8,234 nt of DNA. Origin: an uncultured Eubacteriales bacterium. GTDB taxonomy: Bacteria; Bacillota; Clostridia; Oscillospirales; Acutalibacteraceae. The position numbers and the translations under genes are program-made. The DNA is taken from positions 1 to 8,234 of the forward strand of contig OMRJ01000091.1 of NCBI GenBank assembly GCA_900313475.1, written 5' to 3'. This document shows positions 5,622-8,234 of the stretch, piece by piece (the stretch's first letter is position 1; each line of letters opens with the position of its first letter). Below the pieces are notes generated by a model, which worked only from the letters and a program-made list of their open reading frames with translations, had not been told where the DNA came from and did not search any database.

Positions 5622-6733
5622 GAGGAAACAATGTTCTCGGAATTATTTTTGCAAATGCGGACGATTCCGCGATACCCGAGATAACGGGAGTTCGCTCTAT
5701 GGCAAGTGTGCCGTTCGGCGGCGGTTACCGCCTGATAGATTTCGTCCTTTCCAAAATGGTGAATGCCGGCATGACAAAGGTCGGAATAATTACAAACAAC
5801 AACTATCAGTCTTTGATGGATCATATCGGCGGCGGCAAGCCGTGGGATCTCTCACGCAAGAGCGAGGGACTTTATCTTCTGCCGCCGTTTAATTATGACG
5901 CGGCAGACAATTACAATACGAGCCGTATCGGTGCTCTTAAAAACATATCGCATTTCCTTGCGCGTTCAAATGAGGAATATGTCTTTATCAGCGACTGCAC
6001 GGCGGTGTCCGATCTCAATCTTGCGGATGTTTTTACGTTTCATGAGGAGCACAATGCCGACATAACAATGCTTTTTTCGGACGGAAAGACGCCTGCGCTT
6101 TCCGATCAGACCGTTGTCTCGGACATTGAGCCGGACGGCAGAATAACCCGCCTTTCGTTCGGTGAACCGAGGATACAGGCAAAGTATGTGGCAAAAATGA
6201 CGCTGATGAAAAAGAGCCTTTTGGAACGTCTGGTGTCCGAATGCTGGGCAAAGGGGTACGGTTCGTTTGAAAAAGACATATTTATGAAGAATCTTGACAA
6301 GCTCCGCATTTACGGCTTTGAAATGAAAGGCTTTGTGCGAGTGATAGATTCAATAGCGTCTTTCTTCGAAGCGAATTTCGCGCTTCTCGACCGCGAAAAC
6401 TATCTTAGGCTTTTCCGTTCAGCGCCCGTGCTCACAAAGGTCTATGAGGATATGCCGGCTGTGTACGGACTCGGCAGCGACGTTAAAAACTCGCTTGTTG
6501 CCGACGGCTGCATAATTAACGGAACAGTGGAAAACAGCATCCTGTTCAGAGGATGCCGCGTCGAGCGCAATGCATCGATTAAAAACAGCATCCTGTTCCC
6601 GCACGCGTTTGTCGCGGAGAATGCGACGCTCGAATACTGTATTACCGATAAATCAGTCACCGTCCGACACGGCAAAACCCTTGTCGGTGCGGACACATAT
6701 CCCGTTTATATAGGTAAAAATATACAAATATAA
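5618..6733 (+). CDS. glgD: GlgD, non-catalytic regulatory subunit of glucose-1-phosphate adenylyltransferase
   Basis: A 371-residue GlgC paralogue. The fold is recognisable from VPFGGGYRLIDFVLSKMVNAGM (31-52), an IGGGKPWDL segment (70-78) and C-terminal hexapeptide repeats from about 285. The active-site signatures are lost: FANADDSAI replaces the glycine-rich AGGxGxRL, the SGDHIY segment reads ISDCTAV, FEEKP reads FGEPR, and YWKDVGT reads VRVIDSI. In Firmicutes, GlgD is known to pair with GlgC and modulate its activity. The ATG at 5618 is chosen because it starts the conserved region, forms an ATGA overlap with glgC and has GGAGG ten bases upstream; the same frame is open further upstream inside glgC, but that is not homologous. 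glgA follows after 26 bases. Confidence 0.95.
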   Translation: MRGNNVLGIIFANADDSAIPEITGVRSMASVPFGGGYRLIDFVLSKMVNAGMTKVGIITNNNYQSLMDHIGGGKPWDLSRKSEGLYLLPPFNYDAADNYNTSRIGALKNISHFLARSNEEYVFISDCTAVSDLNLADVFTFHEEHNADITMLFSDGKTPALSDQTVVSDIEPDGRITRLSFGEPRIQAKYVAKMTLMKKSLLERLVSECWAKGYGSFEKDIFMKNLDKLRIYGFEMKGFVRVIDSIASFFEANFALLDRENYLRLFRSAPVLTKVYEDMPAVYGLGSDVKNSLVADGCIINGTVENSILFRGCRVERNASIKNSILFPHAFVAENATLEYCITDKSVTVRHGKTLVGADTYPVYIGKNIQI

Positions 6734-6759
6734 TTATTTGAAGAAAAGGAGAACATACA

Positions 6760-8187
6760 ATGAAAGTATTATATGCTGTCAGCGAAGCGAAGCCGTTTAT
6801 TGCAAGCGGCGGGCTTGCCGATGTTGCGGGCAGTCTGCCCGTAGCGCTCAGACGCCGTCTCATAGGCTGCCGGCTCGTTATGCCCATGTATGAGGGGATT
6901 CCGGAGGAGTATAAAAATGAGATGCGCTTTATAACGCACATCACCGTTCCCGTTGCATGGAGACGTCAATACTGCGGGATATTCGAACTTAAATATCAGG
7001 GTGTTATCTGCTATTTTATTGATAATCAGTATTATTTTAAGCGTCAGGGAATTTACGGTCATTACGACGATGCGGAGCGCTTTGCGTTTTTCTCACGCGC
7101 AGTGCTCGAAATGATTCCGTACATTGATTTTAAGCCCGACGTTATTCACTGTAACGACTGGCAGACGGCGCTTGTTCCGGTGTACTACTCAAAATATTAC
7201 GCGACACGCGAGGGCTTTGAAAACATTAAAACCGTTTTCACGATACACAATATTCAGTATCAGGGAAAATACGGCCGCGAAATCCTCGGCGATGTTGCCG
7301 GATTTTCGGAGGACGACGTCTCTCTGCTTGAAAACGACGGCTGCATCAACTTTATGAAGGGTGCCATTGAGTGCTCCAATGTTGTTACGACCGTTTCTCC
7401 GAGCTACGCGCAGGAGATTCTCAACCCATGGTATGCTTACGGCCTTGATTCAATTCTTAATGCGAGAAAATATAAGATTCACGGCATTCTGAACGGAATT
7501 GACACGGTTTCGAACGATCCTGCGACGGACAAAGCGCTCCCCGCGAATTTTGACGTAAATCACATTGAAGGCAAGGCGAAATGCAAAGCGGCGCTGCAGA
7601 AAGAAATGGGACTTCCCGTAAGGGCGGATGTGCCCTTGATCGGTGTTGTCAGCCGTCTGGTGTCGCACAAAGGCTTTGATCTTATAAAATGCGTACTCGA
7701 TGAGATGCTTTCGGACAGCGATGTCCAGATGGTGGTTTTAGGCTCGGGCGAGTGGCAGTATGAGAGCTTCTTCAGCGAGGCGGCGCAGAGATATCCCGAT
7801 AAGCTTGCGGTCAAGCTCGGTTTTATTCCCGCTCTCGCATCGCGCATTTACGGCGGCAGCGACATGTTCCTCATGCCCAGCAAGAGCGAGCCTTGCGGTC
7901 TGTCACAGATGTTCGCGCTGCGTTACGGCTCGGTGCCGATAGTCCGCGCGACCGGCGGACTTAAGGACAGCGTCACGGATTCAGGTATTCTCGGCGAGGG
8001 CAACGGATTTGTTTTTGAGGACTACAATGCCCATGAGATGCTCCACACGGTAAGACGCGCAATTGACGGATATGCCGACCGCGACGGCTGGGCTATCCTT
8101 CGCAGGCGCGCCATGGAATGCGATTTCAGCTGGGGACGCTCGGCAAATGAGTATATTAAGCTTTATAAACAGCTTATAAAGGGTTAA
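6760..8187 (+). CDS. glgA: Glycogen synthase (ADP-glucose type, GT5)
   Basis: A 475-residue, full-length bacterial glycogen synthase that transfers glucose from ADP-glucose to the non-reducing end of an alpha-1,4-glucan. The N-terminal GT5 domain has SGGLADVAGSLP (16-27), VIHCNDWQTALVP (128-140), TIHNIQYQGKYG (161-172) and HGILNGIDT (241-249). The C-terminal GT domain has VVSRLVSHKGFDL (296-308) with the donor-phosphate residues Arg299 and Lys304, and SEPCGLSQMFALRYG (376-390) with Glu377. By alignment with E. coli GlgA, the lysine of the KxGGL motif (position 15) is Ala15 here, with the rest of the motif intact. AAAGGAG lies eight bases before the ATG. No terminator follows; another gene begins 34 bases later with a strong binding site, so the operon continues. 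Confidence 0.96.
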   Translation: MKVLYAVSEAKPFIASGGLADVAGSLPVALRRRLIGCRLVMPMYEGIPEEYKNEMRFITHITVPVAWRRQYCGIFELKYQGVICYFIDNQYYFKRQGIYGHYDDAERFAFFSRAVLEMIPYIDFKPDVIHCNDWQTALVPVYYSKYYATREGFENIKTVFTIHNIQYQGKYGREILGDVAGFSEDDVSLLENDGCINFMKGAIECSNVVTTVSPSYAQEILNPWYAYGLDSILNARKYKIHGILNGIDTVSNDPATDKALPANFDVNHIEGKAKCKAALQKEMGLPVRADVPLIGVVSRLVSHKGFDLIKCVLDEMLSDSDVQMVVLGSGEWQYESFFSEAAQRYPDKLAVKLGFIPALASRIYGGSDMFLMPSKSEPCGLSQMFALRYGSVPIVRATGGLKDSVTDSGILGEGNGFVFEDYNAHEMLHTVRRAIDGYADRDGWAILRRRAMECDFSWGRSANEYIKLYKQLIKG

Positions 8188-8221
8188 ATAATTTTTATGG
8201 GAAAAACAGGAGGTAATTCCA

Positions 8222-8234
8222 ATGGCACATTTTC
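8222..8234 (+). CDS. Start of an unidentified gene (partial, right edge)
   Basis: An ATG at 8222 is preceded at seven bases by a near-perfect ribosome binding site AGGAGGT (8208-8214). Only MAHF is visible. The 34-base gap after glgA and the absence of a terminator place it in the glycogen operon. By the Bacillus order glgBCDAP it could be the phosphorylase glgP, but four residues cannot show this. A competing ATG at 8197 in another frame has no binding site. Confidence 0.6.

Overview
The window looks like a chromosomal piece of a Gram-positive anaerobe of the class Clostridia, probably a gut-type Oscillospirales/Ruminococcaceae relative. This is inferred from Bacillus-like GlgC and GlgD sequences (GlgD is typical of Firmicutes), strong AGGAGG-type ribosome binding sites, moderate GC content and tight operon packing. 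The species cannot be named from this sequence.

Layout. Bases 1-128 are the end of a plus-strand gene, possibly a solute-binding protein, followed by a strong terminator hairpin (192-239) that could work in both directions. Bases 129-805 hold no credible gene. They contain a perfect 25-bp tandem duplication (276-325), two tRNA-like segments on the minus strand (452-551 and 594-684), small hairpins, and the terminator of the next minus-strand gene (747-794). Bases 806-2245 (minus) encode a secreted purple-acid-phosphatase-like metallophosphoesterase with its own near-consensus promoter. Bases 2246-2499 form a divergent control region with two promoters and two perfect inverted repeats. From 2500 to the end runs a plus-strand glycogen operon glgB-glgC-glgD-glgA, plus the first four codons of another gene at 8222.

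How the genes work together. GlgC with its non-catalytic partner GlgD makes ADP-glucose from glucose-1-phosphate and ATP. GlgA adds the glucose to a growing alpha-1,4 chain, and GlgB inserts alpha-1,6 branches. The order matches the glgBCDAP operon of Bacillus. Start and stop codons overlap at glgB/glgC (TAATG) and glgC/glgD (ATGA), and glgD/glgA are 26 bases apart, so the four genes are almost certainly co-transcribed.

The coding part is a conventional glycogen locus, and I see no clear new multi-gene system. The less ordinary items are the paired tRNA-like segments, the palindromes between the divergent promoters, a GlgA that lacks the canonical N-terminal lysine, and a glgB promoter that places the transcript start almost on the ribosome binding site.
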